Positions 1 through 7,878 of a stretch of 21,661 bases of DNA are shown here, piece by piece (within the stretch, counting starts at the first letter, position 1; each line of letters opens with the position of its first letter). The stretch covers positions 1-21,661 of the forward strand of contig DASTCG010000050.1 in assembly GCA_035711385.1 (NCBI GenBank), given 5' to 3'. Under the pieces are notes generated by a model that worked only from the letters and a program-made list of their open reading frames with translations, was not told the origin of the DNA and searched no databases. Origin of the DNA: JACDAN01 sp035711385. Lineage in GTDB: Bacteria > Actinomycetota > Thermoleophilia > Gaiellales > Gaiellaceae. The translations under genes and the position numbers were made by a program.

Positions 1-1980
<1,980 letters not shown>

Positions 1981-1984
<4 letters not shown>

Positions 1985-2370
1985 ACGGCCGAGTCGAGGA
2001 ACTCGGCGTGCCCGCGCTCGGGCGGCGCGCCGTGGATGTAGAGCAGCAGTTCCTCGTCGCTCTCGTTCACGACTTGGAGCGGCGTTCCCGACTCGACGTG
2101 GATCAGGCCGCCCTGGCCGACCTCCCGGCGCTCGGGCGGCTCGCCGAGGTACATCGTCAGCGTCCCGCGGACGACGACGAACGTCTCCTCCTGGAGCATG
2201 TCTTTGTGCCGGCGTCCCTTCGCGCCCGGCTCGTAGCGCCACAGGTTCGCGCGCACATGGGCGAAGCCGGCGAGGTCGGTCAGTCCCGCGACATGGCGCT
2301 CGGCCTCGCCCGGATCGGCGGGGCGGGTCGTCCACTCGAGGTCCTGCGGCCGGATCAGGCGGTAGCCCAC
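1981..2370 (-). CDS. Small single-domain cupin protein
   Basis: A 129-residue protein with one cupin barrel. The first cupin motif is seen around PGAKGRRHKDMLQEETFVVV and the second around ESGTPLQVVNESDEELLLYI. Such proteins are small beta-barrels that bind metals or small ligands or act as isomerases or dioxygenases; the substrate cannot be told from sequence. I chose the GTG start at 2368-2370 because a TAGGAT hexamer (2378-2383, minus strand) lies 7 bases before it. An ATG at 2398-2400 and a GTG at 2416-2418 are in frame upstream but would run into the divergent oxidoreductase subunit gene. Its motif His residues (RRHKD) and Glu (EET) are present, so it may bind metal. It is divergent from the GMC dehydrogenase pair, but a functional link is not shown. 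Confidence 0.82.
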
Positions 2371-2377
2371 GGCGTCG

Positions 2378-2383
2378 ATCCTA
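2378..2383 (-). promoter_or_regulatory. Putative -10 element (TAGGAT) of the cupin gene
   Basis: On the minus strand TAGGAT fits the TANNNT -10 consensus and ends 7 bases before the GTG at 2370. Transcription would start at or next to the start codon, which fits a leaderless mRNA. No convincing -35 box or Shine-Dalgarno sequence is seen. Confidence 0.45.
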
Positions 2384-2398
2384 TGAGACCATCGCTTC

Positions 2399-3034
2399 AT
2401 CGCCGAGGCTGACCTCACCCGCCGTGACCTGCTCGAGCGCGCCGGGTTCCTCGGCGCGGCGGCGCTGCTCTCGCAGCTTCCGGACCTCGCGCGGCTCGAC
2501 GCTTTCGTGGAGGAGGCGCTTGCGGCGACGCCGACGGACGTCCGGCAGACCTTCGAGGGGCTGGTCGCCTACGTCGTTCCCGGACCTGACCGCTACTCGC
2601 GGCAGCAGGGCGAGCGAAGCCGGACGCCCGGCGGCGTGCACGCAGGCGGAGCCGACGTCCTGATCCGGACGCTCGATGCCTTCATCGCCTCCCGGCCGCC
2701 GTTCTCCACGACCGTCGCGGCCTTCCTGAACGGCCTCTCCCCCCAGCGCCGGGGCCCGTTCCGCTCGCGGTTCGCGAACCTCTCGTTCCGCCAGAAGCGG
2801 GCGGTTCTCGAAGCGCTCACGAACAGTTCGGAGGAGGGCATCCGGTTCCTCGGCGGCAACCTTCCGGGCCTCGCCGCCTTCGCGTGCTACTCGGAGGCGG
2901 GCGCGTTCGATCGCCGCCGCCGGCGTCTTCGCAGCCGCCCCGTCGGCTGGCGGCTCGCCGGCTACGACGGGATCGCAGAGGGCCGGCCCGAGCTCAAGGG
3001 GTACTTCCGCGGCCGGAGGCGGGCCGATGCGTGA
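2399..3034 (+). CDS. Gluconate 2-dehydrogenase subunit 3-like protein with Tat signal; start unclear
   Basis: The frame encodes a small partner subunit of a membrane or periplasmic GMC dehydrogenase. The family is recognised by the Tat-type leader (LTRRDLLERAGFLGAAALL), the TFEGLVAYVVPGPDRYS stretch and the position directly before a GMC oxidoreductase gene, which it overlaps by 8 bases. The start is a problem. The first in-frame ATG or GTG codon is GTG 2507, which would remove the whole Tat signal. The frame is open back to a TGA at 2384 with no ATG, GTG or TTG in front of the twin arginines; the coordinate given is an ATC codon. An ATG at 2383 would give MRPSLHR and enter this frame if one base near 2404 were skipped. 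Either a sequencing or real frameshift, or a rare start, is needed. Role in oxidation of a sugar or alcohol is inferred from the partner. Confidence 0.75.
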   Translation: MAEADLTRRDLLERAGFLGAAALLSQLPDLARLDAFVEEALAATPTDVRQTFEGLVAYVVPGPDRYSRQQGERSRTPGGVHAGGADVLIRTLDAFIASRPPFSTTVAAFLNGLSPQRRGPFRSRFANLSFRQKRAVLEALTNSSEEGIRFLGGNLPGLAAFACYSEAGAFDRRRRRLRSRPVGWRLAGYDGIAEGRPELKGYFRGRRRADA

Positions 3035-4733
3035 CGTCATCGTCGTCGGCGCCGGCGGGGGCGGCGCCGTGGTGGCGAAGGAGCTCGCCGAGCACGGCCT
3101 GGACGTGCTCCTCCTCGAGGCGGGCCCGCGCTTTCCGCACCCGGAGCGGGTGTGGAGCCACCTCGAGGGCAAGGCGGCAAACCCGGCCACGGGGGTCCTG
3201 CGGTTCGGCCCCTCCTCCCGGGCCCCGTCGCCGTGGCAACGTGACCTTCCGCAGTACTCGTACATCTGGCAGACGGCAGGCTGCGGCGGCTCGACGCTCC
3301 ACTACTTCGGGAACTCGCCGCGGGCGATGCCCGGCGTGTTCGCCGACTTCGCCGGCGACCGCACGCGCTACGACGCGGCCCACGCCTTCCCGTTCGGGTA
3401 TCGCGAGCTCGTGCCGTACTACGAGTGGGTCGAGCACGTACTGCCCGTGCAGACGGCTGCGATGGGGACGAAGGAGGGGCACTTCTTCCGGGGTGCCCAG
3501 CGGATCGGCCTGGCGCACCAGACCTCCAAGGACATCACGCGTGACGCCTTCCGGCCGCAGGAGAACGCCATCCTGCAGCCGCGAGGAACCGCGGGGCGGA
3601 CGAGCAAGCGGAAGCGGCTCGTCTACCCGAGGGCGCAGGGCTGCACGTTCTGCGGCTACTGCCCGCTCGGCTGCATCGAACCGCCCGGCTCGCCGCGGAA
3701 TCTCCGAGCGAAGCGCTCGGTTGACGCGAGCTACCTCCCGATGGCGCTGACGGCGAACCGTTGGGCCCGCGGGCGTGCGGTCACGCTCGCGACAGACGCG
3801 TTCGCGACCCGCGTTCACACCCGTGACGAGGGCGGGAGCGTGCGTGCGACCGGCGTCTCTTGGCGTTCGACCCGGACCGGCGCGACGGCGACGGAAGAGG
3901 CGCAGGTCGTGGTGCTCGCGGCAGGCTCGATCGAGACGCCGCGGCTCTGGCTCGCGAGCGGCCTCCCGAACCCGAACGACTGGGTCGGCCGTGGCCTCAC
4001 CGACCACTGGCACGACGTCGTCGTCGGCCGGATGCGGACCTACACGGGCACGAGCAAGGGGCCGTCGTCGGCCGCCCGTGCCGACTTCCCGGGCTTCGGG
4101 AGCTTCGAGCAGGTCGGGACGCCACCGGCCCTGATGGCGCAGGTCCTCGCGAGCGGCGCGTCGGGCATGGTCGGAAACAGGCTCAAGAGCTACCTGTCGG
4201 ACATCGACCGGCTGCTCGCGATCGCGGTGCTCACCGACGACGACGTGCAGGCCGACTACCGCGTTCGCCTGTCGGAGACGGTCGCGCCCGACGCGCACGG
4301 CCCGGTCGCCCGGGTCGAGCTTCCCTACCGGAACCGGACGCCGCGGACGGTGCGGAACCGCGAGTTCCTCGTGGGGAAGGCGATGGAGCTCCTGCGGGCG
4401 GCCGGGGCCCGGGACGTGCTGCGGCTGCGGTGGGCTCCGGTGCTCCTCCACATCCACGGGACCGCGAGGATGGGCGCGGGCGACGCCGACTCGGTGCTCG
4501 ACGCGAACGCGGAGGCGCGCTGGGTCAACCGCCTCTTCGTGGCCGACAACTCGGCGCTGCCGAACTCCCTGGGAGGGCCGAATCCGACGCTGACGACGCA
4601 GGCCCTCGCGACCCGCACGGCCGAGAAGATCGCGGGCGGCTACTTCGGGATCGCGCCGTGGGTCGGGCGGGAAGCGCCCGTCTCGTCCGTCGATCCCTCC
4701 GTCACCCGCGCGGTTCGCGAGGCGGGCGTCTAG
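3027..4733 (+). CDS. GMC-family FAD-dependent oxidoreductase (dehydrogenase large subunit)
   Basis: A 568-residue flavoprotein that probably oxidises an alcohol or sugar hydroxyl. The FAD-binding fold is at the N-terminus (GAGGGG at residues 8-13, acidic E31 ending the second strand). The GMC C-terminal domain carries the active-site His in HIHGTARMG (H475) and the Asn in GGPNPTLTTQALA (N519). A four-cysteine motif, C206-x2-C209-x2-C212-x3-C216, sits in the middle and looks like an Fe-S or structural metal site, as in some dehydrogenase-type GMC proteins. There is no leader of its own, so export could be by hitchhiking on the Tat-bearing small subunit encoded just upstream (8-base overlap, translational coupling). 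Substrate cannot be named. Dehydrogenase rather than oxidase activity is inferred from the small-subunit partner. Confidence 0.92.
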   Translation: MRDVIVVGAGGGGAVVAKELAEHGLDVLLLEAGPRFPHPERVWSHLEGKAANPATGVLRFGPSSRAPSPWQRDLPQYSYIWQTAGCGGSTLHYFGNSPRAMPGVFADFAGDRTRYDAAHAFPFGYRELVPYYEWVEHVLPVQTAAMGTKEGHFFRGAQRIGLAHQTSKDITRDAFRPQENAILQPRGTAGRTSKRKRLVYPRAQGCTFCGYCPLGCIEPPGSPRNLRAKRSVDASYLPMALTANRWARGRAVTLATDAFATRVHTRDEGGSVRATGVSWRSTRTGATATEEAQVVVLAAGSIETPRLWLASGLPNPNDWVGRGLTDHWHDVVVGRMRTYTGTSKGPSSAARADFPGFGSFEQVGTPPALMAQVLASGASGMVGNRLKSYLSDIDRLLAIAVLTDDDVQADYRVRLSETVAPDAHGPVARVELPYRNRTPRTVRNREFLVGKAMELLRAAGARDVLRLRWAPVLLHIHGTARMGAGDADSVLDANAEARWVNRLFVADNSALPNSLGGPNPTLTTQALATRTAEKIAGGYFGIAPWVGREAPVSSVDPSVTRAVREAGV

Positions 4734-4758
4734 GAGCGAGCCGGAGCCGAAAGGGCGC

Positions 4759-4764
4759 TAGCGT
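4759..4764 (+). promoter_or_regulatory. Putative -10 element (TAGCGT) before the membrane protein gene
   Basis: TAGCGT ends exactly 6 bases before the GTG at 4771, and no Shine-Dalgarno sequence lies in between. This places the transcription start at the start codon, a leaderless arrangement seen repeatedly in this window. Confidence 0.5.
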
Positions 4765-4770
4765 TCGGTC

Positions 4771-5430
4771 GTGCCCGAACTGCCGCCTTCCGCCCCGCCC
4801 GAGACGCGCACCTCCGGCCAGCTCGTCGCCGAGGCGATGCGGCTCTACGGCAGGCGTTTCTGGCGGGCGGTCGCTCTGGGCGTGCCCCCGACGCTGCTCG
4901 GCGTGCTCCTCGCGCTCCTGACCGCGAGCGACGTGCACCGGACCGCGAGGCTCTCTGCGTTCGTCGTCCTCTTCGCGCTGATCGGCAGCCTCTGCTTCAT
5001 CGTCGCGAATCGGATGGCCAGCGACCGGCCCCAGAGCGGGTCGAGCTGGCTCGCCCTCGTCGCGGGGCTCGTCGTCTTTCTCCCGCTGCCGGTGCTCGTC
5101 GCGCTCTTCTACCTGCCGGGGCTCGTCTGGTTCGCCTTCCTCGGGTTCGCGGTGCCGGCCGTGATGTTCGAGTCGAAGGGCCTGGGCGACGCGTTCCGCC
5201 GCGCGATCGAGCTTGCCCGGGCGGATTACGTCCACGCGCTCGGCTCCCTCGCCGCGGTCACGATCGTCGTGCTGATCAGCGCGGGCGTGCTGAGCTACTT
5301 GCTCATCCAGTTCGGCGAGCAGGCCCAGGGGGCGGCGGCGTTCATCGCCATCCTTCTCCTGTCGCCGCTGCTGTTCCTCGCCGCCGCGCTGCTCTACCAA
5401 GACCAGGTGGCGAGGCTCCGGGAGCACTAG
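4771..5430 (+). CDS. Hypothetical six-helix membrane protein
   Basis: A 219-residue protein that I do not assign to a named family. It has a short Pro-rich cytoplasmic-looking start, an amphipathic stretch (SGQLVAEAMRLYGRRFWRAV) and about six hydrophobic segments at roughly residues 32-52, 60-80, 92-112, 113-133, 155-180 and 187-208. The layout, with a conserved-looking loop FESKGLGDAFRRAIELAR between helices 4 and 5, resembles the YciC/DUF-type membrane proteins and glycerophosphodiesterase-associated membrane domains, but that is only a resemblance. The GTG start is chosen because the protein begins directly there and a -10-like TAGCGT precedes it by 6 bases. Its TAG stop lies within a TAGAGT hexamer that may be the promoter of the next gene. 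Confidence 0.8.
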   Translation: MPELPPSAPPETRTSGQLVAEAMRLYGRRFWRAVALGVPPTLLGVLLALLTASDVHRTARLSAFVVLFALIGSLCFIVANRMASDRPQSGSSWLALVAGLVVFLPLPVLVALFYLPGLVWFAFLGFAVPAVMFESKGLGDAFRRAIELARADYVHALGSLAAVTIVVLISAGVLSYLLIQFGEQAQGAAAFIAILLLSPLLFLAAALLYQDQVARLREH

Positions 5431-5457
5431 AGTCGGGGCGGTCCTCGCCGAAAGGAG
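5428..5457 (+). promoter_or_regulatory. Putative -10 (TAGAGT) and ribosome binding site of the GYD gene
   Basis: TAGAGT at 5428-5433 fits TANNNT and contains the stop codon of the preceding gene. AAAGGAG at 5451-5457 is a strong Shine-Dalgarno sequence 5 bases before ATG 5463. This is one of the few genes in the window with a clear ribosome binding site, and it fixes the start. Confidence 0.5.
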
Positions 5458-5462
5458 CTCCG

Positions 5463-5747
5463 ATGCCGACGTACATCCTGCTGTCGACCCTGACCGCCCA
5501 GGGCGTGCAGACGCTGAAGGCGAACCCCGACCGTCTCAGAGAGGTCAACCGAGACGTCGAGGAGCTCGGCGCGAAGGTCGTCCACCAGTGGGCGACGCTC
5601 GGGCCGTTCGACTTCGTGAACGTCGTCGAGGCGCCCGATCCGGCCACGATCGCGCGGGTCTCGGTCGCGCTCGGGGCGCGGGGCAGCGCGAAGCTGCAGA
5701 CGCTGACGGCGCTCTCGATCGACGAGTTCCTGGGCGCCGTCACCTAG
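5463..5747 (+). CDS. GYD domain protein
   Basis: A 94-residue protein of the GYD family, small alpha/beta ferredoxin-like proteins of unknown function that occur widely in actinobacteria. The family shows in MPTYILLSTLTAQGVQTLK at the start, a GPFDFVNVVEAPD segment in the place of the family's name-giving G-[YF]-D motif (here GPFDFV), and a C-terminal strand pair. Length is typical for the family. It starts at an ATG behind a strong Shine-Dalgarno sequence. The last base of its TAG stop is the first base of a 13-base inverted repeat arm (5747-5759), so its mRNA end and the structured region downstream are physically joined. No function should be inferred beyond fold membership. Confidence 0.9.
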   Translation: MPTYILLSTLTAQGVQTLKANPDRLREVNRDVEELGAKVVHQWATLGPFDFVNVVEAPDPATIARVSVALGARGSAKLQTLTALSIDEFLGAVT

Positions 5748-5913
5748 GAGGGTTTGGCGGAAAACCGGCTGTGCCGCCAGGCTGCGCTGCTCGCCCCCCG
5801 GGTCTGCGTCCTCAGCCGCGCCCGTATCTCATTCGATACGCGCGCTCCCTGCATCCTTGCCCGGGAACGACCATCGCACCCTGGCAACGAGCGCTTTCCA
5901 CGCCAAACCCTCC
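5747..5913. repeat. 13-base perfect inverted repeat enclosing a 141-base spacer with inner hairpins
   Basis: The arm at 5747-5759 (GGAGGGTTTGGCG) is perfectly complementary to 5901-5913 (CGCCAAACCCTCC). Inside are a 6-bp stem TGGCGG/CCGCCA (5755-5760 with 5774-5779) that competes with the first arm, and a stem CGTATC/GATACG (5823-5828 with 5835-5840) that extends by GCG/CGC (5818-5820 with 5841-5843) after a 2-base bulge. I find no open reading frame worth calling in this 192-base gap. It could be a structured RNA element in the GYD transcript, or a small miniature inverted-repeat element; no clear target-site duplication flanks it. Confidence 0.6.
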
Positions 5914-5937
5914 AAGGAGGTTCGCCTTAGGGTTGGC
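5902..5937 (+). promoter_or_regulatory. Hairpin before the 64-residue gene, using the same arm as the long inverted repeat
   Basis: Bases 5902-5917 can pair with 5925-5937 to give about 13 base pairs with a 1-base and a 2-base bulge (GCCAA-a-CCCT-cc-AAGG with CCTT-AGGG-TTGGC). The loop is AGGTTCG. This uses the same sequence that pairs with 5747-5759 in the long-range repeat, so the two structures exclude each other. The AAGGAGG at 5914-5920 is buried in the stem and loop, but it is 19 bases from the start and probably not the ribosome site of the next gene. Confidence 0.45.
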
Positions 5938-5948
5938 CGGTGTACCGG
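5928..5948 (+). promoter_or_regulatory. Putative -10 (TAGGGT) and palindrome over the start codon
   Basis: TAGGGT at 5928-5933 ends 6 bases before GTG 5940, giving a leaderless-type promoter. A 12-base near-perfect dyad, CCGGTgtACCGG, lies at 5937-5948 across the start codon and could be an operator or a start-codon hairpin. Confidence 0.4.
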
Positions 5949-6134
5949 CTGACCTTCGGCCAGTTCATCATCGTCGTCGCCTTCTGGGCGGTGGTGTCGC
6001 TCGCCGTGTTCGCCCACGCCGACCGGCACGGGAACCGGCATGCGACGGCGTGGGGCGTCGCTGCGTTCCTCGCCGCCGGGATCGCCGTCCCGCTCTACTT
6101 CATCCGCTACTGGCTCCGGACGCGCCGGCGCTAG
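5940..6134 (+). CDS. Small two-helix membrane protein, 64 residues
   Basis: A hypothetical protein with two hydrophobic segments (about residues 8-24, FIIVVAFWAVVSLAVFA, and 37-57, TAWGVAAFLAAGIAVPLYFI) joined by a short charged loop rich in His, Asp and Arg (HADRHGNRHA), and an Arg-rich tail RYWLRTRRR. It resembles the short actinobacterial membrane proteins near the phospholipase D N-terminal family, but I do not assign it. The GTG start is supported by a -10-like hexamer 6 bases upstream. Its TAG stop overlaps the stop of the opposing peptidase gene in the palindrome CTAG (6131-6134). It is preceded by the unusual structured region. Confidence 0.7.
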   Translation: MYRLTFGQFIIVVAFWAVVSLAVFAHADRHGNRHATAWGVAAFLAAGIAVPLYFIRYWLRTRRR

Positions 6135-7027
6135 GGATCCAGGGAGCTGAGCACGGCGTCCCATGCGAGCTCCGACGCGAGGACGCCGAGGCTCATGCTC
6201 GTCAGCGCGGTGTTCTCCACGTCGTTCGTCGACACCGTGTAGAGGACGTCGCCGTCGACGAGGGCGTGGAACGGCTGGATTGCGCGCGCCATCGAGGCGT
6301 GCACCTGGGCGCCGAGCTGGCGCAGCTCCCGGCGGTTCAGCCGCTGGTTCGTGACCACGAGCGTCAGAGTGGTGTTCCCCGGCGCTGCTCGGGGAAGCTG
6401 GGCCTCGAGGCCGTCCACGAGGGACGTCCGCAGGTCGCGCTCCGCGTCGTAGTGGCCGCGGACGACGCGCCCGTCACGGTCGACGATCGCCCCGAACGCG
6501 TTCACCACCGTGAAGACCACGATCTTCGTGGGCCCCACCTGGCGGAACGCCCCACCCTGGCCGGAGAACTCGCCCTGCTCGAGCCCGAACGTCTTGCCGA
6601 CCGTCACCGACCGGCCCGCGCCGCGGCGGCCGAGCAGGAACACCCCTTCGCGCGCAGCCCGAAGTGCCTGTCGGCCGAGCTCGGCGTCCGGGTAGACCGC
6701 GTTCTCCCGGCGCCCGAAGTCGTAGACGATCGCGCCGAGAACGAGCTCGACGTCCTCCCAGCCGACCGTGTAGCCGCGCATCGCCATCAGCTCCGCCGCG
6801 ACGCCGCAGGCCGCTTCGAGCCCGTAGAGCGAGCCGCCGGCGAAGCAGACGGCGTGCGCCCACTCGTAGCCGGCGCCGAGCGTCCCGGGGGAGCCGCCGC
6901 GGATGTCCTGCGCGCAGGCCGCGCCGCCGGGCGGCAGGTGGAAGACCGTGCAGCCGGTCGGGCCGTCGTCGTACTCCGCGACGCCGACCCGAAGTCCGGG
7001 GAAGTCGAAGTGGAGCTCGCGGCTCAC
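6131..7027 (-). CDS. P1 family peptidase (DmpA / beta-peptidyl aminopeptidase-like)
   Basis: A 298-residue member of the self-processing P1 peptidases, N-terminal nucleophile hydrolases that usually act as aminopeptidases on D- or beta-amino acid peptides or related amides. Family marks are the N-terminal PGLRVGVAEYDDGPTGCTVF, the Gly-rich GGSLYGLEAACGV, the IVVFTVVNAFGAIVDRDG strand region, and GNTTLTLVVTN (residues 217-227). The Asn218-Thr219-Thr220 site is where autocleavage and the catalytic Thr are expected. The C-terminal part AIQPFHALVDGDVLYTVST also fits. The GTG start at 7025-7027 is chosen because it forms a GTGA overlap with the stop of the upstream psuG gene. It is the third gene of a kinase-glycosidase-peptidase operon; its substrate there is unknown. 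Confidence 0.9.
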   Translation of the reverse strand: MSRELHFDFPGLRVGVAEYDDGPTGCTVFHLPPGGAACAQDIRGGSPGTLGAGYEWAHAVCFAGGSLYGLEAACGVAAELMAMRGYTVGWEDVELVLGAIVYDFGRRENAVYPDAELGRQALRAAREGVFLLGRRGAGRSVTVGKTFGLEQGEFSGQGGAFRQVGPTKIVVFTVVNAFGAIVDRDGRVVRGHYDAERDLRTSLVDGLEAQLPRAAPGNTTLTLVVTNQRLNRRELRQLGAQVHASMARAIQPFHALVDGDVLYTVSTNDVENTALTSMSLGVLASELAWDAVLSSLDP

Positions 7028-7878
7028 GCAGCCGCCACCGCGAGCTCGCCCGCGAGCCCGGCGTTCGCAGCCGCGAGCTCCCGGTTGACCTCGAGCGTCC
7101 GTCCGTTGCTCCGCTCGTGGATCCGCGAGAGCACGAACGGCGTGACGGCCTGGCCGCTGACCCCGCGCCGCTCGGCCTCGTGGAGGGCCTCGTCGATCAG
7201 GTCGTCGGCGTCGAGGCTCTCGTCGGGCGGCCGCGCTACGAGGACGCCGCTTCCGACAAGCTCCCAGTGGAGACGTGCGAGCCTGATCGCGTCCTCGGCG
7301 GAGGCAACCTCGTCGGTGACCGGCGGCCCGCCCGCGGCGTCGTAGAACCTCGGCATCGTCGGCGTGCGCCACCCGAGGACGAGCACGCCGAGCGTCTCCA
7401 GGAGCTCGGCGGTCGCCTCGACGTCGAGCAGCGACTTCACGCCCGAGCTGACGACGGCGACCTGCGAGCGTGCGAGCTCGATCAGGTCGGCCGAGATGTC
7501 CAGCCGGTCGCCGCGGTGGACGCCGCCGATCCCGCCGGTGCCCATGAACCGGATGCCGGCGGCGCGGCACACGGCCAGCGTGCCGCCGACGGTCGTCGCG
7601 CCTGTCGTGCCGGTGGCTGCGCAGACCGCCAGCTCGCGGGGGCCGGCCTTTCGGGCCGAGGCGTCGAAGCGGGCGAGCTCGTCCTCCGTCAGGCCGACGC
7701 GGATCTCGCCGTCGAGCACCCCGATCGTCGCGGGAACGGCCCCGGCGGCGCGGACGCGGCGCTCGCTCTCCAGCCCGACCGCCAGGCCCTCTCTCGGTGG
7801 AAACCCGTGCGCGACGATGGTCGTCTCGAGCGCGACGACCGCTCGGGCCTCGCGAACCTCGTCCGCGATCCGGATCAC
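7024..7878 (-). CDS. psuG: Pseudouridine-5'-phosphate glycosidase
   Basis: A 284-residue cytoplasmic enzyme that breaks the C-C glycosidic bond of pseudouridine 5'-phosphate to uracil and ribose 5-phosphate. Diagnostic segments are ALETTIVAHGFP with the proton-donor Glu (E18), GVLDGEIRVGL, a Lys (K77) before GPREL, GATTVGGTLAV, GTGGIGGVHRG, the metal-binding DISADL region, and SSGVKSLLDV with the Schiff-base Lys (K148). Most homologues have a few more residues between HRG and DIS, so this copy is slightly short there. The start is GTG 7876-7878, which overlaps the stop of the upstream kinase gene as GTGA. With the PfkB kinase it makes a complete pseudouridine breakdown route. Confidence 0.93.
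   Translation of the reverse strand: MIRIADEVREARAVVALETTIVAHGFPPREGLAVGLESERRVRAAGAVPATIGVLDGEIRVGLTEDELARFDASARKAGPRELAVCAATGTTGATTVGGTLAVCRAAGIRFMGTGGIGGVHRGDRLDISADLIELARSQVAVVSSGVKSLLDVEATAELLETLGVLVLGWRTPTMPRFYDAAGGPPVTDEVASAEDAIRLARLHWELVGSGVLVARPPDESLDADDLIDEALHEAERRGVSGQAVTPFVLSRIHERSNGRTLEVNRELAAANAGLAGELAVAAA

Noticed and set aside
2994..4457. A 487-codon minus-strand frame opposite the GMC oxidoreductase gene
   Set aside because: Low-complexity Arg/Pro/His composition and no motif; it mirrors the codon pattern of the real gene.
5747..5913. Insertion sequence or transposon
   Set aside because: No transposase frame fits, and no target-site duplication is visible next to the repeat arms. 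A MITE remains possible and is listed under the finding.
5914..5920. AAGGAGG as the ribosome binding site of the 64-residue gene
   Set aside because: It lies 19 bases before GTG 5940, too far for normal use, and no in-frame start lies at a proper distance. It is more likely part of the hairpin.
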